Source: Paracoccaceae bacterium (GTDB lineage Bacteria; Pseudomonadota; Alphaproteobacteria; Rhodobacterales; Rhodobacteraceae). From it: DNA of 64,000 bases. The notes under the pieces are model-generated. The model did no database searches and was not told the DNA's origin. It saw only the letters and a list, made by a program, of their open reading frames with translations. Shown one piece after another: positions 35,079 through 44,020 of this stretch (position 1 is the stretch's first letter; the number at the start of each line of letters is the position of its first letter). A program made the translations under genes and the position numbers. The stretch spans positions 4,388,136 through 4,452,135 of the forward strand of contig JAWPMR010000001.1 of assembly GCA_033344815.1 (NCBI GenBank), given 5' to 3'.

Positions 35079-35995
35079 ATGGCGACGCCTACAGAATGGC
35101 CGAGCGAATTTCAGGTAAACACCGGTACGGCTGCAACTGGCAGCCAGTCAAACCCCCAGATCATCGGCTTGAACAACAGATACTTCGTTGTGAGCTGACA
35201 GGAAAACACCGCGGGGTAGCCCACCCCTGCTGGGTACGTGGCGCCATCTTCAGGCACGGATATCGTTGCCAAGATCTTCGATGCCACAGGCTTTTTGAAA
35301 AAAATTTGTTCCGGCTGAGATCGGACCGAGTCGCCCATGACGAGCTGGATTTCGACTTGACAACCACCCATGATGGTTTCGCGGAAACATACATCGACAA
35401 TTCGATCAGCAATGTGAACCAGGCCACGGTTTACTATGAACGATTTGATTTCGACGACACACCGCAGTTCGGCATGGGGAAAGCGTTTACGATTGACACC
35501 GAAAACGTGGCAGCAGACGTCCTGAGCAATCCGCAAATCGCTGCAAACCTGATTGCCTCGGACGACGACGTGTTCCTGGCTTACAAGGAAGACGTGGGCA
35601 CCGACGACGACATCGGTGGCCGGGCGATAGATCAGGTAGGGGTGATTGGGGCGGAATTCGCCATTGGTTAGAACAGTTCCACTCCGGATTTGATCGGCGA
35701 TTTCGCGGTCCTCCGTAAGGGCGATTTCGTTACCGTTTTTCATGAGACGGATACCTTCGTCGGTAGCGAATTTACGATCGTGATCGCTGACAGCACAGGT
35801 ATCAGCGGTTTCAATGTCTGGGATGCTACCAGTACCGCCCGGCTGCGTCTGAATCGGAGGTCGCGGCCCTCGCAGACGGCGGTTTCGTCGTCACTTGGAC
35901 GGAAAGCAGCGACATCAAGGCGTGCGTCTATTTCAATACCGACATGTCCCTTTCATTCGAGTTTAGCATTGCCAGTGACACAAACGTGCAGAAAG
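35079..35995 (+). pseudogene. Decayed RTX/calcium-binding-type secreted protein, N-terminal part
   Basis: ATG at 35079 opens MATPTEWPSEFQVNTGTAAT, then SNPQIIGLNNRYFVVS followed by TGA where Trp is expected. The same frame continues to GTDIVAKIFDATG, then shifts; ELDFDLTTTHDGFAETYID, NVNQATVYYERFDFD and SNPQIAANLIASDDDVFLAY follow in a second frame, GDFVTVFHETDTFVGSEFTI and LADGGFVVTWTESSD in others. These are repeated blades seen in large secreted RTX-type proteins of roseobacters. At least three frameshifts and two stops; the C-terminal calcium-binding and secretion part is missing. Confidence 0.75.
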
Positions 35996-36009
35996 AGCCT
36001 AAAGGCGGG

Positions 36010-36290
36010 CGCAGAGCACGGCGTGCCTTTGTCCGATGAAATATTTTCGTTCATCGAACTCTTACGGGCAATGCAGTTAGATTACATGTTTGAGGGTCGG
36101 AAAGGCCATAAGCCGCTGTCTAATAGGTCGATACTGGTGCTCTTGCACCGGATGCAGGTCGAGGCTGTGACGGTCCACGGCTTCCACTCTACGTTCCGCG
36201 ATTGGGCGTCAGAAGTCGCAAACGCGCCGCGTGAGGTTGCTGAGCTGAGCTTGGCACATCAAGTCGGGCCGTATGTGGAGCGCGCTAACC
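36010..36290 (+). pseudogene. P4-type integrase C-terminal remnant
   Basis: A reading frame that appears continuous with the RTX debris is an integrase catalytic domain from about 36010: HGVPLSDEIFSFIELLRAMQ, KGHKPLSNRSILVLLHRMQ, VTVHGFHSTFRDWASEVANA and PREVAELSLAHQVG. The HxxR box reads HGFHST, so the catalytic Arg is now His, and the terminal tyrosine box has decayed after VERAN. No start codon belongs to it. Confidence 0.82.
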
Positions 36291-36696
36291 CCTATTACAT
36301 TCTTGGCACTGAATTGAGCCACCATTTTGTCGAAAAGCCGGCCAAGAGATTAGTAAAAAAGGGTTTTGATCAGATTTATGCTGTCAAATGTAAAGCGCCG
36401 TTCAGGCCGCTGGTCGACTACTTACCCATGAACGCGAGAAGGGGGTGGCTTTCAGGCTTTTGTGAAGCGTATGAGGGGGCTTGCAGCGGTTTGCGGGCAA
36501 GTGTGAATTGGGCAAATTTGACGAGATTTGCGACATTGCAATCAGGCGCATGTCTTGAGCCTATTCGAACCCCTTAAGCTCAGTTCAACACCACACTTTG
36601 AGCAGCAGCCCAGCCGGGCAGCTTGAAGTTTAGGCCCAACATCGCCCGCAAGAAAAGGATCACAGGAAGAGAATAGTTGTTGAGTAAAACGAGCGG

Positions 36697-37316
36697 ATGA
36701 AACGCAAATTTGTGTTCTATTTTGAGGAAGCGGATGCGCTGGACGTCAAGTCTACAGAAAAGGTGCTGGCCGCTATACTAAAGTTTGAGCAATCAACAGG
36801 TTTCAAGCTATTCCAGCAGTTTCATATCGAGCAAGCGGCCAAATTCACGACCACTCTGTCCCAAGCTAGAAACCAACGCCGGCAACCCTTGAGCCATTCA
36901 ACAATTGAAGCCACGCTGACATTGGTTCGCAAGTTCTTTCACTGGCTGGTGGGGCAGATCAGACACAAAAGGGTGCAGAGTTATAGCAATACGCGATTCT
37001 TCAACAATAACCGTAAATCTGCCAAGATTGCACAGAATGCAAATTAAATAGAATGCCCGTCACCTGAAGCTGCGTTTCACGCTTTCCAAGCCATGCCCAG
37101 CGCCACTGAATTTGACAAGCGCGACAAGGGGCTCTTTGCCTTCTTCATGCGCACAGGAGCATGTGTGGGGGCGGTGGCGTCACTGAAGCAGTTTTTTTGA
37201 CCTATTAACCACAAAGTGTTCCAAAACCGGGGCGAGGTGAACACCAATGTCGCCAAATCTATCGACATCTTGTTCAACGCCCAAGAGTGTCAGGATTTGC
37301 GAAACATGTGACATAC
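36697..37316 (+). pseudogene. Second tyrosine recombinase remnant of the tRNA-Ser integrase family
   Basis: N-terminal SAM-like domain (TEKVLAAILKFEQSTGFKLF, QFHIEQAAKFTTTLSQAR, STIEATLTLVRKFFHWLVG) stops at 37047. The catalytic domain starts again in another frame (PEAAFHAFQAMPSATEFDKR, DKGLFAFFMRTGACVGAVAS), is cut by TGA at FFF, and a third frame has NHKVFQNRGEVNTNVAKSID. The rest is missing. The same domain plan and wording as the integrase at 7967-9002 show they belong to one family. Confidence 0.85.
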
Positions 37317-37858
37317 GTTTAGGGACTACGCTTTCAAAAGAACAATTCGAGAAGTTCAAAACTGAACTGCAGATTTTGCTACATGATCTGAGCACGAGAG
37401 AGCCCTGGAAAGAAGCGGTCTTAATCTGCTTAGCCGTCGTTCGTTTGGCCCGCTCACCCCGCGGCCAGAGAGCGCTTCGAGCCCAATTTGGCTATAGTGA
37501 TGGTGATTTCGTACTGTGCGCGCTCGCAGCACGAAAAACGCGAAAGGCGCGACAAATTCAGTGCTCCTGCGCAGCGGAGGACACAGCCAATTAAGCTGCA
37601 GGTCATATGGAACGGCCTCACACGTGACCTGAGCTGCGCGCATTACCATTGTCGCCGGTATATAAACATGAATCGGCTAGGCCCCGAAAAACGCCTTTGG
37701 GACTGAACTGTGAAACACATTCTGATTAATGCCATTGCCACCAAATCGACTCAATTTCTAAGTAAATTGGACGTAAGAATACGTTGGATCGGCATTAAAT
37801 CCTCATGTGTTAGTTCTAAATATATTCGAGTTTTGACCAGTTCTGCAATTCGAGGATA
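37317..37858. other. Gene-free stretch upstream of GGDEF-EAL gene
   Basis: A 115-codon open frame (37247-37594 plus) overlaps integrase debris and shows no family motif; not supported as a gene. The last ~150 bases are AT-rich and likely promoter for the GGDEF-EAL gene. Confidence 0.4.
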
Positions 37859-39793
37859 ATGATGATCCGTTCATCTTTTCGGGATTACCTACGCCCCTTC
37901 GCAATAGCATTTCTTGTGATCGGAGCTTCGGCGCTTGCGATCTCCCAGTGGAAAGACGATTTGGTGGACCGTACTCTGTTAGGGCACGCGGAAAGCTCAG
38001 CGGTGACCTGGCGCGCTGAATTCATTCGTTCCGTGCCCGAGATTGAAGGGCTTTTCACGAGAGAGGATGTGGCTGAGCAGCAGCGCAGTGCAGTTGAGGC
38101 CTCCATGGCCGGGTCAGATATTTTCCGTTTCGAAGCATTTAATCCCGCCGGGGCCCTGACGTTCGTGTCTGATCGAGCGTTCTTCGAGGTCGAGGATGCT
38201 TCTCAATTCAACGCAACGGCCGCACAGGTGGCGGTGAGCGGCGAGACGATCGTCGTGGTGAAGGATGGGTCCGAAAACCGGTACCGCCCGGACCATTATG
38301 TCGCAGCCTACATGCCTGTGAACAGTGATGCGGGAGACAATGTAGGTGTATTTGAAGTTTACGTGGATGCCACTGGTCTTGCAAATGCACTGCGCCAAAA
38401 ATTCTCTATTCTCAGTCTGTTGCTGGTCTCCGCAACCGCTGCCATCTATCTCGTGCCCAGTCTGATGCTCATCCGGCGGAACAAAGAACTCCGGGAACGG
38501 GATCGCGAACTCCTCAAGTTGTCTGAACGTGACTCCCTGACCGGGTTGTTGAACCGCGGTGCATTTAACGAGCAGCTGAATTCCCTATTCAAGTCAATCA
38601 AAGACACGCGCGCGGATATCGGCCTGCTGTTTGTTGATATCGACCAATTCAAAGAGACGAATGATACCTATGGTCACGCCATCGGCGACAAACTCCTGCA
38701 GGGCATTGCCAAGATTTTAGTCGAGGCCACACGCGATAAAGACATCGTCGCTAGGTTGGGCGGTGACGAATTTGTAATTGTCTGTCCCGATATCGACCTC
38801 GATGATCTGAGTGCAATCGGCGCGCGTCTGATAGACATGACGGATCGGCCATTACGCTGCGGGGATCAAGAGATTGGCACCGGCCTGAGCATTGGCGCAC
38901 ATTTGTCTGCCGAAGGAGAGAGTGAACGCTGGGCAATGCATCGGGCGGACCTTGCGCTTTATTGGGCGAAGGTGAACGGTCGCGGCCAAGTTGCGCTTTA
39001 CTCCGACAAGATTGAGAAAAGGGAAATCCGGCGTCGCAGCGTTGAAGCCGATGTGAGGGCCGGGCTGGACAAAGGTCGGTTCTTTCTCGAATTCCAGCCG
39101 ATCTATGATAACGCGACGCGCGTTGTCGGATTTGAAGCACTTTTGCGGTTGCGCACGCGGGATGGCGATCTGATTTCGCCAGAGGAGTTTATTCCGATTG
39201 CAGAGAACATCGGTCTGATCGGCGATCTTGGTCGTTGGGTGTTGATGGCTGCCACGCAGGCGGCCACAGCGTGGCCGGCGCCGCTCTTCGTTGCCGTTAA
39301 TATATCTGCCAACCAGTTCCAAACTGAGACGCTGAACAAAGATCTTGCCGCAGCCCTCGACGCGAGCGGACTTGACGGGACGCGTGTCTGCCTGGAGTTG
39401 ACCGAGCAGGTCCTGCTCGACGAACAGAATAGCGTTACCGACCAGCTTGCAGCGCTCAGGGGTTTGGGCGTGCAAATCGCAATCGATGATTTCGGCACAG
39501 GCTATTCCAGCCTCAGCTATCTTTGGCGCTACGATTTTCAGCATCTCAAGATCGATAAGTCATTTTTCGAGGCCTATTCGTTCGACAAAGCTCGGTATGG
39601 CCGCGTTATCGAGATGATCATTTCTCTCGGACATCAGCTTGACATGTCGGTTACGGTCGAAGGTATCGAAACGCAGGAACAATTTGATTTCATCCGATCC
39701 ACCCCCTGCGACTGCCTGCAGGGCTTCCTGTTGAGCAGGCCGGTTTCGGAAATGCATGCCAGGGTGTTGTCGGGCAAAGCCACTGCAGCCTAA
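37859..39793 (+). CDS. Membrane GGDEF-EAL cyclic-di-GMP enzyme
   Basis: Bifunctional-type c-di-GMP protein of 644 residues. A transmembrane helix at ~13-33, a periplasmic sensor region ~35-178 and a second helix ~181-202 precede the output domains. The GGDEF motif at ~300 is intact (RLGGDEFVIV) and is preceded five residues earlier by RDKD, the RxxD inhibitory site. The EAL domain has FEALLR (~424), EQVLLDE, IDDFGTGYSSLSYL and KIDKSF, so metal ligands appear kept. Both activities could be live. It has no operon partner and sits between decayed elements, so it may be cargo or an older resident. Confidence 0.94.
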   Translation: MMIRSSFRDYLRPFAIAFLVIGASALAISQWKDDLVDRTLLGHAESSAVTWRAEFIRSVPEIEGLFTREDVAEQQRSAVEASMAGSDIFRFEAFNPAGALTFVSDRAFFEVEDASQFNATAAQVAVSGETIVVVKDGSENRYRPDHYVAAYMPVNSDAGDNVGVFEVYVDATGLANALRQKFSILSLLLVSATAAIYLVPSLMLIRRNKELRERDRELLKLSERDSLTGLLNRGAFNEQLNSLFKSIKDTRADIGLLFVDIDQFKETNDTYGHAIGDKLLQGIAKILVEATRDKDIVARLGGDEFVIVCPDIDLDDLSAIGARLIDMTDRPLRCGDQEIGTGLSIGAHLSAEGESERWAMHRADLALYWAKVNGRGQVALYSDKIEKREIRRRSVEADVRAGLDKGRFFLEFQPIYDNATRVVGFEALLRLRTRDGDLISPEEFIPIAENIGLIGDLGRWVLMAATQAATAWPAPLFVAVNISANQFQTETLNKDLAAALDASGLDGTRVCLELTEQVLLDEQNSVTDQLAALRGLGVQIAIDDFGTGYSSLSYLWRYDFQHLKIDKSFFEAYSFDKARYGRVIEMIISLGHQLDMSVTVEGIETQEQFDFIRSTPCDCLQGFLLSRPVSEMHARVLSGKATAA

Positions 39794-39924
39794 CCCGACA
39801 ACTTTGGAGGCGCAGTCGCACCATTCACTGTGCTTGCTCTACGGCTCGTTTCTTGTGCCGCTTGCATTTAGGCTTTCCGATCCGGTTTCCTTGGCTGGCA
39901 TCGATCCGCCTATCTATCGGCGCC

Positions 39925-40060
39925 GGTCGAAGCGGCCAACGGATATTGATCTGCTAGCTTGGTTGAAAGAGCGGTCATCCGAACGACGGAGGTTTGACTG
40001 TCGCCGCCTGCGCATCCTACTGAAGCGTGAAGGTTAGCAGGTAAACAGTTTGGCAGCCGG
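39925..40060 (+). pseudogene. IS3-family OrfB fragment
   Basis: The plus-strand frame reads RRRSKRPTDIDLLAWLKE and RSSERRRFDCRRLRILLKREG followed by a stop, the N-terminal helix-turn-helix part of an IS3-family OrfB. It ends where the next IS3 remnant begins. Confidence 0.65.
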
Positions 40061-40112
40061 CACCTGAACCGCCTGTTGTTTGCCGCAGACCCATCAGTAA
40101 GGATACTGGGTC

Positions 40113-40815
40113 ATGGGAAAGACGAAGAACGGAAGACGTTATCCAGAGGAACTGCGCGCGCGCGGTGGGGATGGTTTTGGATCACGAGAGCGAAAATGCG
40201 AGCAGATCGGTAGCCATATTGTCGATCTCTCAGAGGGTTGGATGCAGTCGTGACAGTTTGCGCATCTGGGTCAAAGAACACGAGACGGATACCGGCAAAC
40301 GCGACGGCGTGACGACTGCTGAACTGGACCGCCTCAAGGAGCTTGAGCGTGAGAACCGGCAACTGCGTCAGGCGAATGAGATCCTGAAAAAGGCATCCGC
40401 TTATTTTGCCCCCGCTCTCATCGCTGCGAGCGGCGACTGCCGCGCAGTGGGACGGAGCTCGCCCCCCCCTTTCGCAAATGATTGCCTTCATCAAAGACTT
40501 TCGCGGGGAGCATGGGGTCGAGCCGATCTGCCGGGTTTGGGCAAATCGCCCGATCCACTGCCCGGCAGGGCATTGCGCAGCAATGTCCCGAGAGGGGACG
40601 TTCTATGAACGCCTTGCCGTCGAGCGTGATCCTGACCGGGCTTCGGATCGTGCCAAGCGAGATGCGTCTCTGCGCAAGGAGATAGCCGACATCTGGGCAA
40701 AAAACCGGTCTGTCTCTGGCGCACGCAAACTTTGGCACGCGATGAAGCGTGAGAAGTATGATGTTGCCCGCTGCACCGTCGAGCCATTGATGCGCCAACT
40801 TGGCATTCAAGGCGT
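40113..40815 (+). pseudogene. IS3-family transposase remnant (OrfA plus start of OrfB)
   Basis: ATG at 40113 gives MGKTKNGRRYPEELRARG, then a frameshift to the OrfA body (SISQRVGCSRDSLRIWVKEH, LDRLKELERENRQLRQANEI, LKKASAYFA). OrfB starts as MIAFIKDFRGEHGVEPICR, and after a 40-base insertion (see repeat at 40562) continues FYERLAVERDPDRASDRAKR, VSGARKLWHAMKREKYDVAR and LMRQLGIQGVRR. The DDE catalytic core is absent because the element is cut at ~40815 by the IS91 remnant. Confidence 0.88.
40562..40600 (+). repeat. Double-hairpin palindromic element, copy A (inside IS3 OrfB)
   Basis: CATTGC-GCA-GCAATG (40571-40585) is followed at once by GTCCC-GAGAG-GGGAC (40585-40599), preceded by CCGGCAGGG. 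Without it the OrfB frame would join PST directly to FYERLAVE, so it is an insertion of about 40 bases. It matches copies B and C in layout. Confidence 0.75.
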
Positions 40816-41450
40816 CCGGCGTCTGCCAGCCTCACCAGTCCCCCAAACAAGCGCAGCTTACCTGCTTTGTACCAACGGCTCAGCCCTTCGAGGACCAGAC
40901 ACCAAAACAGCCGCGACAGGACCTTCGCTGGTAGCACAAACCCCAAGCGGCAGACGATCTAAGGCGCCCCGTCCGATGACAATCCACCACCCGGTACAAT
41001 GACATGTAGTTGCAGGTGCGGGTGACAGGTCATCGCCGAGACCCAAAAGTGCAGCACAAAAGTCACGCCGATCCTTGCACCAAGCTGTTTTTGAGCGGCG
41101 CCGATGGTCAGCAGCGTTCGGGCTGACGCTTCGAACAAAAGCCCGTAAACCGCTGACTTACCTGATACCCGATGACCGCGATCTGAGCTGGCAGCGTGAA
41201 GACCACATGGAAATACTCAATCGGCAAAAGGTCTTCCATCCGCGCCTGCCTCCAGTCTTGCGCCGCCCCACCCTGACACTTCGGGCTATGCCGATTGCGA
41301 CATGCGTAATGGGCGATCTGTTGATGGCTGTACTTGGTGCAGGCCACAACAAAGCCACCTTGCGCAGCGGCTCGGCATGGTCCCGACGATAGGCAGGACA
41401 ATGAACGCGGAAGATATCCGCAACCTCCAGTCTGGGGTAGGGCATCGAAG
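40816..41450 (-). pseudogene. IS91-family transposase remnant
   Basis: On the minus strand from about 41450: RLEVADIFRVH, then after a frameshift the zinc-finger region (IAHYACRNRHSPKCQGGAAQ) and EDLLPIEYFHVVFTLPAQIA, a later HLQLHVIVPGGGLS-type stretch near 41000 and GFVLPAKVLSRLF, GLSRWYKAGKLRLFGGLVRL near 40900-40840. These are successive parts of an IS91-type rolling-circle transposase. Several frame breaks are present and the catalytic C-terminus is lost at the IS3 joint. Confidence 0.85.
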
Positions 41451-41454
41451 CCGG

Positions 41455-41790
41455 GGCCTACCTAAGTCTAGCCTTCCGGCTCACCAACAGATCAAGCGGA
41501 CTGGAAACAACGTGGATCGTTTTGGTTACTGTCTATGTTTGGATCATCGTGGTCTCCAGCTACACGTGCCCGAGCAATACTTGGATCACGCGGATATCCG
41601 TCCCAACTTCCAGCAGACGGCGGGCAAAGCTGTGCCGCAACATGTGGAGCGAGCCTGTCTTCCCTGTTTCTGCAAAGTCGCAAGCCTCGCAGAAGGCGCG
41701 GTTGAACTGCCGCGTCGAAATCGGGTCACTGCGACTGCGGCCTGGGAACAACCAGCCCGCAAGACGCGCCTCGCGGCAAAATGCGCGCAG
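41455..41790 (-). pseudogene. XerD-like recombinase remnant of the IS91 element
   Basis: Minus-strand frame GWLFPGRSRSDPISTRQFNR then GSLHMLRHSFARRLLEVGTD and IRVIQVLLGHV, stop. This is the C-terminus of the tyrosine recombinase that typically precedes IS91-type transposases; the region after the stop (TIHVVSSPLDLL) is also recognisable. Its upstream half has been replaced by IS3 DNA at about 41785. Confidence 0.82.
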
Positions 41791-42400
41791 CAGGGGTGGC
41801 CAGATCTTATTCTGTGGGTGCAACTTGCCAGTGATAGGTTCCTGATTTAGCGGCACCAATCACATGATACGCATCACGCGGCGCATGCAGTGTCCGCCGC
41901 ATTGATGGTTGTTATGCTTCATGTGCCGGGCCATTTGGCGCGATCCATACCACTGTGTTTCCAAGACCTGTTTGTCAATGAACCGCAGGTTTTCAGCGCT
42001 TTCAACTTTCGCCTCATAGGACAGATTCGACCGCGACAATGTCAGCAGCACAGAATATCGACGAACGCTCAACTTGTGATCTTTGTTCGACAATTTTTAC
42101 CGCGTGTCCCTAGCAATTGGGGCGCGGCTTCGGCCAAAGAGTCCCGCTCCACCACCAACTAATCCGTCTTCGAATGTAGCTTGTCGACTTCAACCGCACT
42201 CACCTGTTCAGGGGAAGTACCCCGCGCGTAATTGCCACCGCCAAGTTCTCTATGGCCGCACGTTTCCAAGTGCCAATCCGGGTTGGGTGAACACCGTATT
42301 GCGTGGGCTACTCCGTCAGGCTTATCTCCTCGCGAAACGCTTCAAGTGAAACTTGGGCTTTGAACTCAGGAGAATGGGTCTTTCGTTTCTTATTCGCAGA
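41785..42400 (-). pseudogene. Second IS3-family remnant (OrfA and OrfB pieces)
   Basis: From 42400 downwards on the minus strand: an OrfA trace (FKAQVSLEAFREEISLTE, stop, YGVHPTRIGTWKRAAIENLA) and then OrfB (SVRRYSVLLTLSRSNLSYEA, DKQVLETQWYGSRQMARHMK, RVMRIMRLVPLNQEPITGKL, HPQNKIWPPLLR). The last motif is the HPQHKIWPYLLR box of IS3-group OrfB, after which the recombinase remnant is fused. The catalytic core is gone. Confidence 0.85.
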
Positions 42401-42426
42401 TCACTTCTCTCGTCAGGCAGTCGACC

Positions 42427-42738
42427 TTAACGTTTGACCCTTACGTCAGCGAGCACTTCGGTATTGAAAGTGTCCAAACTCTGTCGTTGGGAAAAGATTT
42501 GGGACTCGATTGCTTCCCCCAGCGCTAAATCGTTGAGCGCTTTCCTGTCCCGGTCCGACAGGTCTTCAATCAGACGTTCTGCAGCAATGACTTTTCCATA
42601 TGCTTGCCGAACTTGACGAATATGCTGTTCCTTTTCTGCCAAAACCAACGCCAATTTGGTATTCAGGGAAGCCTTTGCTCTGCCCACCCATCGCTTCCAA
42701 ATGACATCGGCACCAATTGATTGCATGGATGGAACCAT
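42427..42738 (-). CDS. Hypothetical helical protein
   Basis: A 103-residue charged protein rich in Ala, Glu, Lys and Arg (KLALVLAEKEQHIRQVRQAY, AERLIEDLSDRDRKALNDLA), predicting long helices and no membrane segment. No family is recognised. There is no clear ribosome site, and it lies between IS debris and a phage-type lysozyme gene, so it may be island cargo or a chance frame. Confidence 0.4.
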   Translation of the reverse strand: MVPSMQSIGADVIWKRWVGRAKASLNTKLALVLAEKEQHIRQVRQAYGKVIAAERLIEDLSDRDRKALNDLALGEAIESQIFSQRQSLDTFNTEVLADVRVKR

Positions 42739-42924
42739 GCTGACACAGTATCTGCATTTATCATGATCATGCCACGGGCATGCCGATATAATGCGTACAA
42801 GATCGCATCAAACACACCGAACAAATCCCTTTCTTAGGGATCAAGCCGATCGTTCCATCGCAAACGATTGCGGATGATAGGCAAAATAGTATCCGAGTTG
42901 ACGGGCTCTTGACCCGCCCAGATC

Positions 42925-43674
42925 TTAGCCAGCGAGCCCCAGAGCGCGATAAGTCACCCGGCCCACGATGCCATCGGCGGCGAGCCCGTTGTCGCTTTGA
43001 AATGCGCGCACGGCAGCATCCGTATGCTGGTCAAAATCCCCTTCCGCGGTGATGCCAAGCGCTTCCTGAATTTTTGTCACCCAAGCGCCATTGGCCCCAA
43101 GACGCAGCACCGGGAATTCCAGATCGGGGAGCACACCATCGATTTTGCCTTGTCCCACGGATGCACCGGCCATCGTAAGCGCTTCGGTGCGCACGCCATC
43201 GACACGGCGCGTCCAGCCGCGGCCGAAAACGCTAAAGGTGCGCAGGCTACGCAAAAACGCCATTCGCGCATCGCACATGTCATTTATGACGTCATCTGGA
43301 TCTGCCTGAGCCACGACTGCCAGGGTCTGTGGGCCGATGGCACCATCCTTGGTTGCCCCGACTGCCCCTTGCAACCATTTTGCGGACCGTCCCGGACCGG
43401 AGTTCACTGCCGCATCAAAAACGCAGTAATCGACGCCACTGGGAAGGTCGTCGCAATGGCATTTGTCCCAATAGCCGGCCTGATAGATGCGCGCCAATTG
43501 CTGGTCCGTGATGTTGATCAGATCGCTGACCGTGCTTGCCGCGCCGTAAAAACGGCGGAATGTGGCAAGGGTCACGCCCTTGTTTGTGGCCCCGCCCGGA
43601 TCGTTCGGATGGTCCACAAAGCCGCCTTCATGTACCAGGACATGCTCCAGCGCATGATCAAAATTCTGTTCCAT
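42925..43674 (-). CDS. Phage-type lysozyme (GH108) with peptidoglycan-binding domain
   Basis: A 249-residue endolysin-like protein. MEQNFDHALEHVLVHEGGFV at 43674 starts the glycosyl hydrolase 108 N-acetylmuramidase domain; the catalytic Glu is in VHEGGFVDHPNDPGGATNKG. It continues with DYCVFDAAVNSGPGRSAKWL. Residues ~180-249 form a PG_binding_1 domain (LRLGANGAWVTKIQEALGIT, FQSDNGLAADGIVGRVTYRA). GGGGGA precedes the ATG; longer in-frame starts are unsupported. No holin, tail or capsid genes are nearby. Confidence 0.88.
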   Translation of the reverse strand: MEQNFDHALEHVLVHEGGFVDHPNDPGGATNKGVTLATFRRFYGAASTVSDLINITDQQLARIYQAGYWDKCHCDDLPSGVDYCVFDAAVNSGPGRSAKWLQGAVGATKDGAIGPQTLAVVAQADPDDVINDMCDARMAFLRSLRTFSVFGRGWTRRVDGVRTEALTMAGASVGQGKIDGVLPDLEFPVLRLGANGAWVTKIQEALGITAEGDFDQHTDAAVRAFQSDNGLAADGIVGRVTYRALGLAG

Positions 43675-44020
43675 TATCGTGTCCCCCATGGTTCTGCATT
43701 TTCTTACGAAGAGTAGCGCCATACAGAATCGCGCACTACTCCTGTGCTCTTGTACGCCAGACGAACCGCGCATTGATCTGCTCATTCCGATCGGCCAGTC
43801 CCAACAGCTGTGCCATGTTTTCACCCGCGGCTTCGGAAGCTGGGTAGCGGGCGCTGGCCTCTGTTGTGCGCTCTGTACGGTCTGGCTCGCTTGCAGCGTG
43901 GACAAACTTTCGTATACCAGCGTGTCGGCCCGGAATGCAGAGGCCCCGTTTACATCTGTTTTAACAAGTTGCGCCACCTTGGCGACGCAAGCCGTCCTCT
44001 CGGTGGTTGTAACGGCCGAA
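43675..44020. other. Stretch upstream of the lysozyme gene
   Basis: No gene can be supported. On the minus strand one frame (ending ARYPASEAAGENMAQLLGLA then DRNEQINARFVWRTRAQE, stop near 43741) has protein-like composition and may be the tail of a lost phage gene in the same direction as the lysozyme. Confidence 0.35.

Noticed and set aside
35690-36577. A single 295-residue protein
   Set aside because: It is a chance join of RTX-like debris with an integrase fragment; the two halves belong to unrelated families.
37247-37594. 115-residue hypothetical protein on plus strand
   Set aside because: Overlaps the end of an integrase remnant, lacks a ribosome site and has no recognisable fold.
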